A stretch of DNA of 34,454 nucleotides from Pseudomonadota bacterium (GCA_005776585.1 SXOX01000197.1:1-34454), one strand, 5' to 3'. Counted from the stretch's first letter, positions 17,520 through 26,633 are shown. A program made the numbers and translations. The notes: a model not told the origin generated them from the sequence alone.

Positions 17520-17717
17520 GCGCTCCCCCTTGCTCGGCGCCCCTCGCCGTGCGGGCATCCTAGCCACACGGCGCGTGCGAGTCACGCCGCTCGCCGCCTT
17601 GATCGACGTCCCGCCGCGGCATATGTTCGCCGGCCAACTGCCGACCAACTGCCGGCCCACAGCCCGCTGACGGTCGGCGACTACCAAGACGGCGACGCCC
17701 GGCCCCGAGGACGACCA
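17520..17717. promoter_or_regulatory. Divergent promoter region with candidate promoter and direct repeat
   Basis: These 198 bp lie between the Cys-rich lipoprotein gene (-) and the glycosyltransferase operon (+). On the plus strand TTGATC (17599-17604) and TATGTT (17622-17627) are separated by 17 bp, a plausible sigma-70-type promoter by eye. Just downstream an 11-bp direct repeat, CCAACTGCCGA, occurs at 17634 and again at 17645 with the last base changed. This could be an operator half-site pair. The minus-strand gene has a GGGGGAG ribosome binding site right at the edge of the region. Confidence 0.4.
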
Positions 17718-20700
17718 GTGCACCCGATCGACGCGCCTCCCCCGGAATCTCCCTCGGCCGCGCGCCTCCTGGCCTCGCGAGTGCAGGACCTCGTTCGCGC
17801 CCAGCCGGCCCCGTTCGGGCTGGCGGTCTGCGTCTTGGTCTACTTGCTGGTGACCCTCCCGGGCCTCAATCGCTTTGGTCTCTGGGATCCGTGGGAGATG
17901 GACCGCGTCAACGTCGCCGGGAAGCTCCTCGAGCCGCCGCGCGTGCTGGTCGTCGAGCCCGCCGGTCCCTCGGGTGGAGGTCCGCTGGAGCGCTGGCTCA
18001 GCGCGCAGTATGGCGCGCGCCTCATCGTCGTGGGGCCGGAGTCCCAGCACTCTGGGGCGGTCGCAAAATCGGCCACACGCGAGCTCGAGCGCGCCACCGC
18101 GCGCCTCGACGAGGAGGTCTTCCATCACGTCGTCGTCGACGCCAGCGCCGCCGTGTCCGACCCGACCCAGCCCGACGCTGTCGAGGAGCTCGTCGTCTGG
18201 CTCGAGCAGGTGCGCGCAAAGAGCCCCGGTACGCGTGTCTCGCTCGTCGTCCGCGAGCCGCCGGAGCCGTCAAGTGCCCTGGATGCGGCCGCCACGCGCG
18301 CGGCCCTCACGGAGACGTACGCGCTTGTCCGGGCCGACCTCGCGTTTCGCGAGCTCACGGGCAAGACCTGGGGTCGCCCCGGCGATTTTCGGCGGGCGTT
18401 CGCCAAGCAGCTCAGCGACGCGCAGGCCGCGGGCTACTCGCCCCTAGGCTTGCCGCCCGTGCGCGGCACCGCGAGCTTCCTGGAGACCGGCTTCTGGAAG
18501 GCCGCCGAGCGCAATCGCCTGGACACTCGGTTCTCGCCGAGCGTGCCTCCCGCCGTCGTCGAAGCCGTGCGGGCGGACCCGCTCTTCAGCCTGCCAGCCG
18601 AGGTGATAGCGATTCCGGGCGGCGCCGCGCTCGACGAGGCCATCTCCGCGGCGCGCGCCGGCGAGGGCGCCACGACCGACGGCCTTCGGGCTCTGGGCGC
18701 CCGTCTTCAGGACACGGCGCCCTGGATGCAGGTCCAGCTCAAGCGGGACGGCCAATCGTGGTCCGTCGCGCCTCTCGGCGCCTGGCTCGAGGCCGCTTCG
18801 ATCACGCTCCTCGGGCGCACGGAGGCCGCGTGTCGCTTCCCTGGCGTGCTGCTCGGCCTGCTGGGCCTGCTGGCGATCTTCCGCTTCGCGCGGCGCGTCT
18901 GGGGACCCGGGGTGGCGACGCTCTCGGGCCTCGTCCTGGCCACGCTCCCCCTCTACTTCGGCCAGGCGCGCTCGGCCGCCGGCGACATGCCGTTCGTGCT
19001 CGCGCTCATCCTGTCCATGACGGGGCTCGGTCACCTCGCCCACGCGGGTCGCTTGGAGGCGCGTGCGCTGCTCTCCCTTGCCGCTGGCGTGCTGTTGGCG
19101 CTTTTCGCTCAAGGCCTCTTCGGCCTCCTCGTCGTCGCCGTGTCCGCGACCGCTGTCGTGCTCGTCACGCGTGACCTGCGCCTCCCCGTCCTGGTGCCGG
19201 TGATGGGCCTAGCCTTGCTCACCGGCCTCGCGTGGTTCGCGCTCGGCGTTGGCCATGGTCCCGGCGACCCCTATGGGTTCGCCTCGCACTTTGGCCTGGA
19301 TCACCCGCCCATGGGCTGGAAGTTGCCGTTCGCCGACCGCAAGGTCTGGCTCAACTTCGACGTGCTGGTACGCCAGATTGGCTTTGGCGCCGCGCCCTGG
19401 TCCATCCTTCTGCCCATGGCGCTGGCCGCGCTCGTCCTGTCCCTGAGGGACGTCGACGGCGACCCGGCTCGGCGCTTCGGCACCGCCGCCGTCCTGGTCT
19501 GGTTCATCGTCCCATACGCGGTGCAGTCCATCGTCCTCAAGACCACCAACGTCTTCGTCTTCCCCGCCATCCCAGCCGCCGCCGTCGCGCTCGGCGTCTT
19601 GCTCTACGACATCCGACGCGGCCGCGCCCTCGGCGTCCCGCTCGGCTTCGCGGCGATGCTCGTCGGCTTCGTGCTCATCTCCAACGCGGGCAAGACCCCG
19701 GAGCCACTGACGGCCTTCCTCACCGTCGATCCGCCCCTCGCCGGCGAGAAGGGCGAGGTCTACCCCGAGGCGCTCAAGCTCCCGTTCGCGGTCAAGCTCG
19801 CGTTCTGGGCCGTCTCGCTGCTCGTGCTCGCGGCCGTGACCCGTCTGCCAACGCGCCTCGCCCGTGTCGCGCGCTTCTTCGCCCGCCCGCGCCCGTTCTG
19901 GCTCACGAGCGTCCTCCTGCTCGCCGCGTTCGTCGTGCTCATCCTGTCGAGCCTCGAGTCGCAGATTGCCCAGAGCTTCGCCACCGCGACCGGGCAGATG
20001 CTCGAGCCCATCCATCGCGTCTTCGTCCGCAGCGTCTTCTACTGGCGTCCCGAGGTCTGGGCGCTCCTGGCGGTCGCCGTGATGGCCGAGGTAGCGGTGC
20101 TCGTGCATCACACGCGCCTTCTGGCGTTCCTGCGGGGCTTTCTTACCCGGTGGGTCCTGACGCGCTTCGTCGCGTGCACGCTCGCGCTGCTCGGCGGGTT
20201 TGGCGCGCTCGGCGCGGCCCTTGGCCTCCAGCCGGACGCGGGCGCGGCCCTCTCGGCACACGGCCTCACGCTGGGCATCCTCCTGGGCCTGGGTGTCGTG
20301 GGCGGGCTCGGCGTCGGATTCGCGCTGCGTGAGTCACGTCGCGTCGGCGGCCTCGTCGCTGGCGCCGTCGCCGGCCTTGCGACCGCGTGCCCCCTCGGTG
20401 CGCACCTCGTCGCGAGCTCGCTCCACGGTGCGAGCCCCCTGATCGACCTCCTCGGCGCGCTCGCGCTCGCTCTCATCGGCTTTCCGCTCGGCGCCCGAGT
20501 CGCTCGCTACCCCGCGGTGCGCGCGCTCGTGCTCCTGGCCGCCAGCGCCGTGGCCGCGGGCCTCTTGGTCGCCGTCGGTCCCGGCGGAGTCCACCTCGAC
20601 TACCTGGCGCTGCCCGTCGCCATGGCGCTCACGGTCGCCGTGCGCGGCTTCGACGTGTTGGCCGCGGCGCGGCGCTTGGTCACACGCGCCTGGGGCTCCG

Positions 20701-23663
20701 TCGTGCCCTTCGAGCGCGGCTCGCCCGTGCATGCGGTGGTCACGACGACCGTCGGGCTGCTGCTCGCGCTCTCGGCGCTCGCGCTCACGCTGTCGTGGGG
20801 CACCTTTCCCGACGGCTTCGTCGCCTTTGCGACGGTCACGAGCCCGGCCTTCTTCGCCGGCCTCCTGGGCCTCGCGCTCGTCGTCGGCCTCGCGCTCGTG
20901 GCCCGACGCGAGCAGGCCTCGGGTGAGACCCGCCTGTTCACCGATGACTCCCTGCTGCGACCGTTACGTGGGCTCGGCACTCTCGATGCGCGCATCGCGC
21001 TCGGCGCCCTCCCGCTCGCGATTGGCGGGGTCACGGTCCTCGCGCTGGTCGCTCAGCTCCTCAAGGAGTCCGGCCTGTCCATCGCCGAGGTCATGGCCTC
21101 GCCCGACCCGCAGTCGCCCGCCGCTCAGGCCGCTCGCACGCGCGGCCTCGTCATCGGTGGTCTGGTGGTCGCCTCGGCGCTCACGGCCATCGACGCCACG
21201 TGGCACCTGTTGCGGCGCCACCTCCGGCTGGCGCATGTCGTCGGCCTCGGTGCCGCGGCCCTCCTCGGCCTCGTGATGGCCGTACCGCTCGTCCGAAAGT
21301 GGCTCCAGCTCCAGCCGGCCGTCGAGGCGCCGGGCTCTGAGCCCTTCCTGCCCTACTTGTTGACGGGCAGCCGCCGCACTCAGCTCCTCGTGCTGGCGCT
21401 CGTCGCGCTCGGCGCCCTGTACGGCGCGACCCACCTCCGCGCGCTCGCCACCCGCGTCCGCGCGCAGCGGCCAACGCGCGAGCTGCTGTCCATCGTCGGC
21501 CTGGGCCTCGTCGGCCTCGTCGGTGCCCTGGTCCTTGGCCTCGTCCCCAACGGCGCCGGCGCCGCCGGTGGCCTCATCCTCGCAGGTCTCGGCGTCGCTA
21601 TCTGGCTCAACCACGAGCCGACCCTCGTCACTCGCGCAGTCGACGGCCTTCGGACCTTCCGCGGCGGCGTCGCGGCCGCCAGTGCGCTGCTCGCTCTCGG
21701 CGTCGCGGCCCGGATCGATGGCCTTGGCCTCGCCGTGGCGCTCGTGCCCCCGCTCCTGTCGGGGCTCATCCTGGTCCTGCGTCCTTCTTCCCCCGCGGCC
21801 CCGTCGGCGGCCTTTGGCGCCGTCTTCGTGCGCGGCATCCTCGACGTCGTCGCGGGCGCGCTGCCCGGACTGTTCGCTGCCGGGCTGGCGTTGGCCGTGC
21901 TTCCCGCAGCGACGCACGAGGTGAGCCTCCCGCTGTTCCTGCACGTGACCGCCGCCGTCGGCGCGCTGACCGTGGCGTGGTTTCTCATCGTGGCCTTCCG
22001 CGTCGGCCTCGGGATCGCCGATCTGCTCCCGAGCCTCGCGCTCCGGCCAGCCACGGTCGCGCTGCTCGGCGGCTTCGCGACGGTCGACGCCTACCGCATC
22101 CTGCGCGTCTCGGGCTCCGCCAGCACGCCGCTGGAGCTCGCCCTCGCGGCGGTCACCGTCATGGGCCTTGGCGGGCTCCTGCTGACCACGTTGCGCCTGG
22201 CTCCCTGGCACCTGCTCGAGCGCCTCGAGCGCCCGCGCGTCTTCGTCCCGTTCTTGACGGTCGCCGTACTCGCCTTCGCGCTGGTCTACGAGCACAAGCT
22301 CGTCAAGGCGCTGTCGTTCCACGTCTCGCAGAAGCACCTGCTGGAGACGATCACTGTGGCCGAGGGCGGCACCCTCCCCGACGGCCGCGTCTTTCAGCAC
22401 GGCCTGGGCACGCGCTCGACGGCCAACTTCTACCTCGGCGCCATCCCGGAGGTGAAGGAGCAGGCGGCGGCCCTCGGCGCGCTCACCGGCAAGACCGACG
22501 AGCTGCTCACGCTCACGGTGCCGGGTCGTGGTGGCACGACCGCGCGTGTGCTCCGCGGCTTCTCGCCCAAGAACGACGCGAACGGCGACGGTGCCCGCGA
22601 CTTCCCCGCCGATGCGGGCGTGCTCACGGCCGCCTCCGCCGCGGCGGACGCCGACCTCTGGGTCGAGGACGCCACCCGGAGCTGGACCCCCGATGCGTGG
22701 GCTGGCGCTCAGCTCATCGACGCCGACGGCTTTGCCTTCACGGTCCTCGGGAACACCGCGACGCGGCTGCGCCTCGATGCGTCGAGCGTCAAGCCGCCGG
22801 CCCGCACGCCGGGCCTCGCGCGCCCCGAGGATCACAAGGCGCCCTCCTTCGATCCTTGGAGCCCGGCCCGCGCCCGCTACACCCTCGACGCGCCCAACGC
22901 ACCGGAGCACGCGGCGACCGCGATGGCGCGCCAGCGGGTCTACTTCCTGCTGCCCAAGATCGGCAACCACGCGCCGGCCTATACCGACCGGGGCTCGTTC
23001 TCCGAGCTCAACTACGAGTTTCGCAAGAAGAACGGCGGGCAGCACCTCGTCGTGCTCGACGATCGCAGCTCGCGCATCCTCCTCGTCACGAGCGATCTGC
23101 TCGACGGAGAGACCGACAAGAACTGGCTGCGTCAGGCCACGCTCACCGACGACGCGTTCGTCGCGCTCGCGAAGGCCGGCGGCGTCAAGAACCTCGCCCT
23201 GGACAAGCCGCTCGACGGCATCCTCAACTGGAACGACACCATGTTGCTGCTCGGCTTCTCCATGGAGGAGTACGCCGTCTCGCGCGGCAAGAACTTCAAG
23301 CTGCGACTGTACTTCAAGTCCATCAAGGCCGAGTCCACGGCCTTCAAGATCTTCATCCACATCGATCGCGCCGGAAACCGCATCGGTGGCGATCACTGGC
23401 CCAACTCGCTCTCGCAGGCCGAGGAGGGAAAGAACTGCGTCGGCTGCTTCGAGAGCACGCACTGGCTCCCCGGAGACATTGTCATTGATTCTTACGAGCA
23501 CGAGGTCCCACTGGGCACGCCGACGGGCGAGCAGGAGATCTGGCTTGGTCTCTACAACCCGTCCAACGAGAAGCGCGCGAAGATCGTGAGCTGGAACGAC
23601 GCGCACGTGCGCTACGGCGGCTCCGACGACCGCGCCCGCATCGGCACGTTCGTGGTGCGGTAG
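17718..23663 (+). CDS. Giant polytopic GT-C (PMT/GT39-like) glycosyltransferase with soluble C-terminal domain
   Basis: A 1981-aa protein starting at GTG 17718, preceded by GAGGA. After one membrane span (about 32-48) comes GLWDPWEMDR, matching the first-loop acidic motif of PMT/ArnT-type GT-C enzymes that move sugars from a polyprenyl-phosphate carrier to an acceptor outside the membrane. A roughly 280-residue soluble insertion (about 63-340) follows. GT-C-type spans then resume (APLGAWLEAAS, CRFPGVLLGLLGLL, SAAGDMPF). I count about 35 hydrophobic segments in all by eye, against the usual 11-13. From about residue 1530 the protein is soluble; its last 150 residues contain a beta-sandwich-like segment (AGNRIGGDHW, WLGLYNPSNEKR) of the kind seen at the ends of such transferases. 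It is first in an operon with a prepilin peptidase and a histidine kinase. Donor and acceptor are unknown. Confidence 0.85.
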   Translation: MHPIDAPPPESPSAARLLASRVQDLVRAQPAPFGLAVCVLVYLLVTLPGLNRFGLWDPWEMDRVNVAGKLLEPPRVLVVEPAGPSGGGPLERWLSAQYGARLIVVGPESQHSGAVAKSATRELERATARLDEEVFHHVVVDASAAVSDPTQPDAVEELVVWLEQVRAKSPGTRVSLVVREPPEPSSALDAAATRAALTETYALVRADLAFRELTGKTWGRPGDFRRAFAKQLSDAQAAGYSPLGLPPVRGTASFLETGFWKAAERNRLDTRFSPSVPPAVVEAVRADPLFSLPAEVIAIPGGAALDEAISAARAGEGATTDGLRALGARLQDTAPWMQVQLKRDGQSWSVAPLGAWLEAASITLLGRTEAACRFPGVLLGLLGLLAIFRFARRVWGPGVATLSGLVLATLPLYFGQARSAAGDMPFVLALILSMTGLGHLAHAGRLEARALLSLAAGVLLALFAQGLFGLLVVAVSATAVVLVTRDLRLPVLVPVMGLALLTGLAWFALGVGHGPGDPYGFASHFGLDHPPMGWKLPFADRKVWLNFDVLVRQIGFGAAPWSILLPMALAALVLSLRDVDGDPARRFGTAAVLVWFIVPYAVQSIVLKTTNVFVFPAIPAAAVALGVLLYDIRRGRALGVPLGFAAMLVGFVLISNAGKTPEPLTAFLTVDPPLAGEKGEVYPEALKLPFAVKLAFWAVSLLVLAAVTRLPTRLARVARFFARPRPFWLTSVLLLAAFVVLILSSLESQIAQSFATATGQMLEPIHRVFVRSVFYWRPEVWALLAVAVMAEVAVLVHHTRLLAFLRGFLTRWVLTRFVACTLALLGGFGALGAALGLQPDAGAALSAHGLTLGILLGLGVVGGLGVGFALRESRRVGGLVAGAVAGLATACPLGAHLVASSLHGASPLIDLLGALALALIGFPLGARVARYPAVRALVLLAASAVAAGLLVAVGPGGVHLDYLALPVAMALTVAVRGFDVLAAARRLVTRAWGSVVPFERGSPVHAVVTTTVGLLLALSALALTLSWGTFPDGFVAFATVTSPAFFAGLLGLALVVGLALVARREQASGETRLFTDDSLLRPLRGLGTLDARIALGALPLAIGGVTVLALVAQLLKESGLSIAEVMASPDPQSPAAQAARTRGLVIGGLVVASALTAIDATWHLLRRHLRLAHVVGLGAAALLGLVMAVPLVRKWLQLQPAVEAPGSEPFLPYLLTGSRRTQLLVLALVALGALYGATHLRALATRVRAQRPTRELLSIVGLGLVGLVGALVLGLVPNGAGAAGGLILAGLGVAIWLNHEPTLVTRAVDGLRTFRGGVAAASALLALGVAARIDGLGLAVALVPPLLSGLILVLRPSSPAAPSAAFGAVFVRGILDVVAGALPGLFAAGLALAVLPAATHEVSLPLFLHVTAAVGALTVAWFLIVAFRVGLGIADLLPSLALRPATVALLGGFATVDAYRILRVSGSASTPLELALAAVTVMGLGGLLLTTLRLAPWHLLERLERPRVFVPFLTVAVLAFALVYEHKLVKALSFHVSQKHLLETITVAEGGTLPDGRVFQHGLGTRSTANFYLGAIPEVKEQAAALGALTGKTDELLTLTVPGRGGTTARVLRGFSPKNDANGDGARDFPADAGVLTAASAAADADLWVEDATRSWTPDAWAGAQLIDADGFAFTVLGNTATRLRLDASSVKPPARTPGLARPEDHKAPSFDPWSPARARYTLDAPNAPEHAATAMARQRVYFLLPKIGNHAPAYTDRGSFSELNYEFRKKNGGQHLVVLDDRSSRILLVTSDLLDGETDKNWLRQATLTDDAFVALAKAGGVKNLALDKPLDGILNWNDTMLLLGFSMEEYAVSRGKNFKLRLYFKSIKAESTAFKIFIHIDRAGNRIGGDHWPNSLSQAEEGKNCVGCFESTHWLPGDIVIDSYEHEVPLGTPTGEQEIWLGLYNPSNEKRAKIVSWNDAHVRYGGSDDRARIGTFVVR

Positions 23664-23680
23664 GCGCGCCGGGAACACGA

Positions 23681-24589
23681 ATGCCCCCACCGACCCACCT
23701 CTGGTTCGCGGTGGCCGCCTTCGTGTTCGGCGCGCTGTGGGGGTCGTTTCTCAACGTCGTAATCTTTCGCCTTCCCCGCGGCGAGAGCGTCATTCACCCG
23801 CCGTCGCACTGCGGCGCCTGCGGCACGCCGATTCGGGCCTGGCACAACCTCCCCATTCTCAGCTGGGTCCTCCTGCGCGGTCGCTGCGCCACCTGTCGCG
23901 CGCCGTTCTCGGTTCGCTACCCGCTCGTCGAGCTCGCCGTCGCCGTCTTGTCCCTCGCGATCTGGACCCGCCTCGCGCATGGCCCCCCGGCGCCGCTCTA
24001 CGACGTTATCGTCGCGTACCTCGGCCACTTCGTCTTCATCTTGGCCCTGGTCGCCATCGCCTTCATCGATCTCGACACCATGCGCATCCCAGACGCCCTA
24101 TCCCTGCCGCCCATCCTGGTCGGCCTGCTGCTCGCGCTCGGCGAGGGGCCGGTCACCGGCGTCGGGCTCGAGCAGTCGCTGCTTGGCACGCTCGTGGGAG
24201 GCGGCTCGCTGCTCGCCATCACGTGGGGATACTTCGCCCTCACCCGACGACACGGCATGGGGCTCGGGGACTTTCGCCTCATGGCGATGGTGGGCGCGTT
24301 CCTCGGCGTCCGCAGCCTCCTCTTTGTCCTCATGGCGAGCGCCCTGCAAGGGCTCGTCTTCGCCGTCGCCATTCGGACGTTTCGGGTCCGGATGCCCGAC
24401 TACGACGCCGACGACGAGACTGTCCCCGAAGCATCGGCGGAGTCGCCGCCACCGGAGCCCCCGAGCTTCCGTCAGCTCGCCATCCCCTATGGCCCGTTCA
24501 TCGCGCTCGCCGCGGTCGAGTGGCTGCTGTTCGAGCGGCCGCTGCTTGCCCTCGTCGACCGCGTCCTCAGCCAGTCCTCGGCCGCATGA
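23681..24589 (+). CDS. pilD: Type IV prepilin leader peptidase
   Basis: A 302-aa, multi-spanning inner-membrane aspartic protease that cleaves the leader of type IV pilins and type II secretion pseudopilins and N-methylates the new end. GSFLNVVIFRLPRG (21-34) opens the methylase domain. The zinc-binding cysteines C44, C47, C69 and C72 are all present. The catalytic aspartates are in FIDLDTMRIPD (D130/D132 region) and GMGLGDFRL (D197). It starts 17 bp after the glycosyltransferase stop, and its TGA overlaps the ATG of the histidine kinase gene, so it is in the middle of an operon. No pilin genes are in the window. The symbol could equally be gspO; the family is certain, the specific pathway is not. 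Confidence 0.95.
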   Translation: MPPPTHLWFAVAAFVFGALWGSFLNVVIFRLPRGESVIHPPSHCGACGTPIRAWHNLPILSWVLLRGRCATCRAPFSVRYPLVELAVAVLSLAIWTRLAHGPPAPLYDVIVAYLGHFVFILALVAIAFIDLDTMRIPDALSLPPILVGLLLALGEGPVTGVGLEQSLLGTLVGGGSLLAITWGYFALTRRHGMGLGDFRLMAMVGAFLGVRSLLFVLMASALQGLVFAVAIRTFRVRMPDYDADDETVPEASAESPPPEPPSFRQLAIPYGPFIALAAVEWLLFERPLLALVDRVLSQSSAA

Positions 24590-26136
24590 AGCCGAAGACC
24601 AGCCGTCCCGGGCCGGGCATTCGGACGCAGATCGTCGCGTCCGTCGTGCTCGCGACCCTGCTCGGCTTCGGCGCCGTGCTCGCGTTCTCCGCCGACCTCA
24701 TTCAGACCGCGTTCGATCACGAGCGCGACACGGTCACGCGCGAACTCCTCCGCGTCATCGCCACCGAGCTCTCCAGTGCCACGCCCGAAGAGGCCCAGCG
24801 GAAGCTCGACGCGTGGACGCCCGACCCCGACGCGCCCCTGCGTTGCCCGGCGCTGCTGCTACCCGATCACACGCTCGACGTCGGTGCGGTCGCCCGCCTT
24901 CAGCCGTGCGTCGCGTCCCAGGAGCTCGGCAGTGTCCTCGAGGCGCTGCGTGGGGCCGCCTCCGAGGCGCCTCACGTGTTGACCACGAGCCAAGGGCGCA
25001 CCGTCGTGCTCACCGCCGCTCCGCTCCCCCCCGGCCCGCTGCGCGAGGCGTACGGCGCGACGACCCGCCTCCTGATGGTCAGCGACCAGACGCGCGCGGC
25101 CGAGTGGCGCCTCGCGCTCCTTACGCTCGAGACGCTCTTTGCGCTCGCGGCCCTCATCCTCGTCTGCGTCGTGGCGTACGCGGTACTCGTGCGCCTCGTC
25201 GCGCGCCCGCTCGAGCGCGTCCTCCGCGCGTCAGAGCGCGTCGCCGAGGGCCTCACCGACGCGGCAGTGCCGGCCCACGGGGGCGCGGAGCTCCAGGCCC
25301 TCGTCATGGCCTTCAATCGCCTGGCACGCGCCCGAAGCGAGCTCGAGACCAAGCTCCATCACCGCGAGAGCGAGCTGAAGTTCGTCAACGAGCGCCAGGA
25401 GCTGCTCAAGGCGACACTCGTCCGCGCCGGCAAGCTGGGCTCCGTCGGTCAGATCGCCGCGGGCCTCGCGCACGAGGTCGGCAATCCGCTCGGGACCGTC
25501 CACGGCTACCTGGAGTTGCTCCGCCGGACCGACGTCTCCGACGAGGAGCGCAAGAGCTACGCGACCGAGTGTCTGGATGCCGTCGCACGCATCGACGGGC
25601 TCGTCCGCGAGCTGCTCGACTACTCACGTGGCGACGTCGATGAGGTGGATCCCGACGCGCGCTGCGAGGTGCGCGACGTCGTCCGCCGCTGCGTCACGCT
25701 CGTCGGTGGTCAGAAGCGGTTTCGCGACATCGCCCTGAGCGTCGAGTCCGACGACGGTCCACCCTACTTTGCCCCGCTCTCGGCGCAGCGGCTCCAGCAG
25801 GTGCTCCTGAACCTGCTCATCAACGCTGCCGACGCCATCGCCGAGCGCCCGCGCGGCGCGACGACCGAGTCGGGCCGCATCGTGGTCACCGTCGATGGCG
25901 ATCCGCGCGAGGTGCGGCTACACGTGGCCGACAACGGGCCCGGAATTCCGGTCGCGGTCCGGCGGAAGATGTTCGACGCGTTCTTCACCACGAAGGACAC
26001 CGGTCAGGGCACCGGTCTGGGCCTGGCCATCTCGCTGTCCATCGTGCACACGGCGAAGGGCGAGATCGATGTCGAGAGCCAGGTCGGCCGCGGCACCAAG
26101 TTCACGGTGCGCTTGCCCCGTGCTGGAGGGGCCTAA
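24586..26136 (+). CDS. Membrane sensor histidine kinase (NtrB/PilS-type catalytic core)
   Basis: A 516-aa protein starting at the ATG of an ATGA overlap with the prepilin peptidase. It has one membrane span at 13-35, an extracytoplasmic sensor of about 140 residues, a second span at 176-205 and a HAMP linker. The dimerisation/phosphorylation helix contains GLAHEVGNPLGT with the phospho-acceptor H296. The ATPase domain shows the N box NLLINAADAI (about 408), G1 DNGPGIP (about 448) and G2 GQGTGLGL (about 473). The HEVGNPL form is common in kinases that pair with NtrC-like regulators. No response regulator is encoded nearby, so it is an orphan in this window. Its stop is shared with a convergent lipoprotein gene. 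Confidence 0.95.
   Translation: MKPKTSRPGPGIRTQIVASVVLATLLGFGAVLAFSADLIQTAFDHERDTVTRELLRVIATELSSATPEEAQRKLDAWTPDPDAPLRCPALLLPDHTLDVGAVARLQPCVASQELGSVLEALRGAASEAPHVLTTSQGRTVVLTAAPLPPGPLREAYGATTRLLMVSDQTRAAEWRLALLTLETLFALAALILVCVVAYAVLVRLVARPLERVLRASERVAEGLTDAAVPAHGGAELQALVMAFNRLARARSELETKLHHRESELKFVNERQELLKATLVRAGKLGSVGQIAAGLAHEVGNPLGTVHGYLELLRRTDVSDEERKSYATECLDAVARIDGLVRELLDYSRGDVDEVDPDARCEVRDVVRRCVTLVGGQKRFRDIALSVESDDGPPYFAPLSAQRLQQVLLNLLINAADAIAERPRGATTESGRIVVTVDGDPREVRLHVADNGPGIPVAVRRKMFDAFFTTKDTGQGTGLGLAISLSIVHTAKGEIDVESQVGRGTKFTVRLPRAGGA
26133..26136. other. Shared CTAA: overlapping stop codons of convergent genes
   Basis: The plus-strand kinase ends with TAA at 26134-26136 and the minus-strand lipoprotein ends with TAG (CTA on the plus strand at 26133-26135). 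The overlap is four bases, as at the other two convergent junctions. Confidence 0.95.
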
Positions 26137-26507
26137 CCGGGCCCGGAATCTGTCGTCGTATCCGAGGCTGACTTCGCATCGGGCACTGAACCGGAGCCGC
26201 CGCCGGCGTCAGCGTCCGGTACCGCGGTCGGCGTGGCCCCCGTCGTGGAGGGATCCGGACCGCCAGCAGCCTCACCGGCCGCGCCGCTTGAGCCCCCCGT
26301 GGCGCCACCGCCGGCGCCCGTGGTGTAGTCCTTGGTGAGCTGGTCGTCTCCGGTTCCGGGAGACGGCAACGGCGCGATGGCCTGCGTGTCGCCGCCGCAT
26401 GCGACGATGGCGCCTCCCAGCGTAAACGTGACGGCCACTAGCGTGCCCCCGATGGCCACGGACGCAAGCACCATCGAGCCTGGCGAGTTTTTCCTCATCC
26501 CCTTCAC
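26133..26507 (-). CDS. Small low-complexity lipoprotein
   Basis: A 124-aa product with a basic, hydrophobic N-terminus and a clear lipobox, AIVAC (Cys 37 in the longest form). The mature part is rich in Gly, Ala, Ser, Thr, Pro and Asp, with no fold that I can recognise. The chosen start is GTG at 26507; an ATG three codons in (26498) is an alternative with AAGGGG immediately before it. It is transcribed away from the divergent IgGFc-like lipoprotein gene and convergent with the histidine kinase. The lipobox and the exact stop overlap support a real gene, but the low complexity leaves some doubt. Confidence 0.65.
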   Translation of the reverse strand: MKGMRKNSPGSMVLASVAIGGTLVAVTFTLGGAIVACGGDTQAIAPLPSPGTGDDQLTKDYTTGAGGGATGGSSGAAGEAAGGPDPSTTGATPTAVPDADAGGGSGSVPDAKSASDTTTDSGPG

Positions 26508-26633
26508 GTGACAAGCCTAGCCAGCGGCTCAGGAAGTACAAGCCCTGTGAGTTGCCGCCGGGTCACGCCGCGATCGATCGACTCGCATCGTTTTCGCTTC
26601 CCTCGGGCCGCGCGTTCCCATATCAATACCCGG
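26508..26633. promoter_or_regulatory. Divergent promoter region of two lipoprotein genes
   Basis: These 126 bp separate the small lipoprotein (-) from the IgGFc-like lipoprotein (+) and are visibly less GC-rich than their surroundings. On the plus strand TATCAA at 26621-26626 lies where a -10 box would put transcription start at or next to the ATG at 26634. No Shine-Dalgarno sequence precedes that ATG, so a leaderless message is possible. The matching -35 is poor. Confidence 0.3.

Noticed and set aside
16737..17717. N-terminal extension of the glycosyltransferase frame
   Set aside because: It lies antisense to the Cys-rich lipoprotein gene and through the intergenic region; GTG 17718 has a GAGGA site and leads straight into the first membrane span.
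17520..18128. Upstream extension of the Cys-rich lipoprotein frame
   Set aside because: It would bury the signal peptide about 200 residues inside the protein and overlap the divergent gene; ATG 17519 has a strong ribosome binding site.
20964..23690. Long minus-strand open frame of about 908 codons under the glycosyltransferase gene
   Set aside because: It is rich in Arg, Glu, Asp and Gly without folds or signals, while the plus frame shows clear membrane spans and a GT-C motif. High GC content creates such antisense frames.
26137..26146. Palindrome CCGGGCCCGG as a terminator after the kinase gene
   Set aside because: It lies inside the coding end of the small lipoprotein, has no loop and no T-run, so it is more likely a chance GC palindrome.
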